In this document: positions 5,017 to 5,810 of the stretch, piece after piece
Position numbering within the stretch: position 1 is the stretch's first letter
Layout of the letters: every line of letters starts with the position of its first letter
Assembly: GCA_041648495.1 (NCBI GenBank)
Contig: JBAZOW010000227.1
Span: 1 to 5,810, forward strand
From: Patulibacter sp041648495
Lineage (GTDB): Bacteria; Actinomycetota; Thermoleophilia; Solirubrobacterales; Solirubrobacteraceae
Direction: 5' to 3'
DNA: 5,810 bases
The notes under the pieces: generated by a model
Told to the model about the DNA's origin: nothing
What the model saw: only the letters and a program-made list of their open reading frames with translations
Database searches by the model: none
Made by a program: the position numbers and the translations under genes

Positions 5017-5810
5017 TCGGCCTGCGGAGGCACTCCCGGTCGGGCGGCGTCGCGGCTCGGCTGCTGACCCTCGCGGCGCTCGGCGCGGCGGGGCTGGCGG
5101 TCGCCGTTCCCGGCGCGCAGGCGAAGACCACATGGAAGGTCAACGCCACCGTGAAGAACAACGTCGCGTCGTCGGCCCTGACCTGCGGCAACACGGGCCT
5201 GCTGGGGTGCGTGAGCCCGTTCTACTGGGCCGCTATCGGTGACGTCGACGACCCCGGCACGCCGTTCGAGATCGCCTCGGGCGCCGGCGGGGGCTTCTCG
5301 TTCACGTCCCCGAGCGTCGTCGAGGGCGGCGACATGTACATCGATTACACGATGCCGACCGGCAGCATGTACGAGGTGATCGTCGAGGACGATGACCACA
5401 TCAGCGGCTACCCCGGGTCCGGGAACTACGCCGCGTGCGCGCAGACGTCCGCGCAGGGCGACAGCGATGCGGTCTGCTCGGCACAGTGGGGCGGGACCTA
5501 CGAGGCGATGACCCCGACGTTCACCTTCGGCCCGTCGTCGCAGGCGCCGTTGCCGTCCGTCGGGCAGCGCTGCTCCGGAACGATGGGCGAGGGGACGGTC
5601 CTGGTCGACTGCATGGACACGAAGCAGTGGGGCCCGACCGACCCGAACAACGCGATGTGGATCTCGTTCCGCACGCTCAGCACCAACCCGGTCTACGTCC
5701 AGCAGTCGTCCGGAGGGCCGAACTGCCGGATGGGCCCGGGGTACGGGAACACCTGCAGCATCCAGATCGCGGCGGGGAAGAACCTCCAGATCGGCTCGCT
5801 GGAAGACACC
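5013..5810 (+). CDS. Secreted Cys-rich protein, second paralogue (3' end outside window)
   Basis: The frame stays open for 266 codons to the last base. Residues 1-37 are a Sec signal peptide: Arg-rich N-region (GLRRHSRSG), hydrophobic core LLTLAALGAAGLAVAV and an AQA cleavage site before K38. The mature part parallels the upstream protein: W41-x16-C58-x7-C66, MPTGS (114-118) then EDD (125-127), C142 and C155, FTFG before C187, C200, PTDPNNAMW (208-216), and C238 with C248. All eight mature cysteines have counterparts in the first protein, while its extra pair near 215/221 is absent here. Sequence between the motifs has diverged strongly, so this is an old duplication rather than a recent copy. 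It is unknown whether it also ends in a Lys-rich linker and beta domain. Function is unknown; a secreted structural, binding or surface role is plausible. The start is supported by the signal peptide and the GTGA overlap. Confidence 0.88.
   Translation, partial: MIGLRRHSRSGGVAARLLTLAALGAAGLAVAVPGAQAKTTWKVNATVKNNVASSALTCGNTGLLGCVSPFYWAAIGDVDDPGTPFEIASGAGGGFSFTSPSVVEGGDMYIDYTMPTGSMYEVIVEDDDHISGYPGSGNYAACAQTSAQGDSDAVCSAQWGGTYEAMTPTFTFGPSSQAPLPSVGQRCSGTMGEGTVLVDCMDTKQWGPTDPNNAMWISFRTLSTNPVYVQQSSGGPNCRMGPGYGNTCSIQIAAGKNLQIGSLEDT

Noticed and set aside
5013..5036. Twin-arginine export signal in the second secreted protein (GLRRHSRSG)
   Set aside because: The Arg pair is not followed by the consensus x-FLK residues, so an ordinary Sec signal with a basic N-region is the simpler reading.
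3325..5133. A 602-codon open frame on the minus strand opposite the first secreted gene
   Set aside because: It is longer than the plus-strand gene but its product is low-complexity Arg, Gly and Ala sequence without domains. Such antisense frames are expected in GC-rich genes. The plus strand has a ribosome site, a signal peptide, ordered motifs and a paralogue.

Overview
The window is GC-rich DNA with dense coding on both strands and almost no spacer. It is most likely chromosomal DNA of a high-GC actinobacterium. The best lineage clue is the C-terminal domain of the secreted protein at 3340-5016. Its blocks (GGRC, C-x-RW, GVNR, L-x-x-GRYR, FRI) resemble the cell-surface beta domains common in Thermoleophilia (Solirubrobacter, Conexibacter and Patulibacter type genomes). 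This assignment rests on remembered family patterns, not on a search.

Layout. (1) Positions 1-364 hold the 3' end of a dihydroxy-acid dehydratase gene (ilvD, branched-chain amino acid synthesis). (2) A TetR-family repressor gene (382-951, minus) is divergent from a short-chain dehydrogenase/reductase gene (1013-1966, plus). The 61-bp gap between them holds a 14-bp near-palindrome overlapping candidate promoters of both genes, the usual layout of an autoregulating local repressor with its target. (3) A small DoxX-family membrane protein (1967-2383, minus) converges on the reductase, with the two stop codons directly adjacent. (4) A stand-alone GyrI-like ligand-binding protein (2551-3072, minus) lies upstream of DoxX on the same strand. 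They are separated by 167 bp containing a long imperfect hairpin. (5) A 267-bp intergenic region rich in inverted repeats separates it from two plus-strand genes, 3340-5016 and 5013 to the window end. Both encode proteins with signal peptides and many cysteines, and their start and stop codons overlap (GTGA).

The first three blocks are ordinary housekeeping and accessory metabolism. The substrates of the reductase and the ligands of the TetR and GyrI-like proteins cannot be read from sequence. The most unusual part is the tandem secreted pair. I recognise no named family for them, but by eye they are paralogues: eight cysteines occur in matching order, with a shared W-x16-C-x7-C start, an MP-x-GS-x6-EDD motif and a PTDPNN-x-MW motif. 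The first copy also carries a Lys-rich linker and a C-terminal beta domain whose cysteine module appears duplicated. The second copy runs off the window, so its C-terminus and any further copies are unseen.
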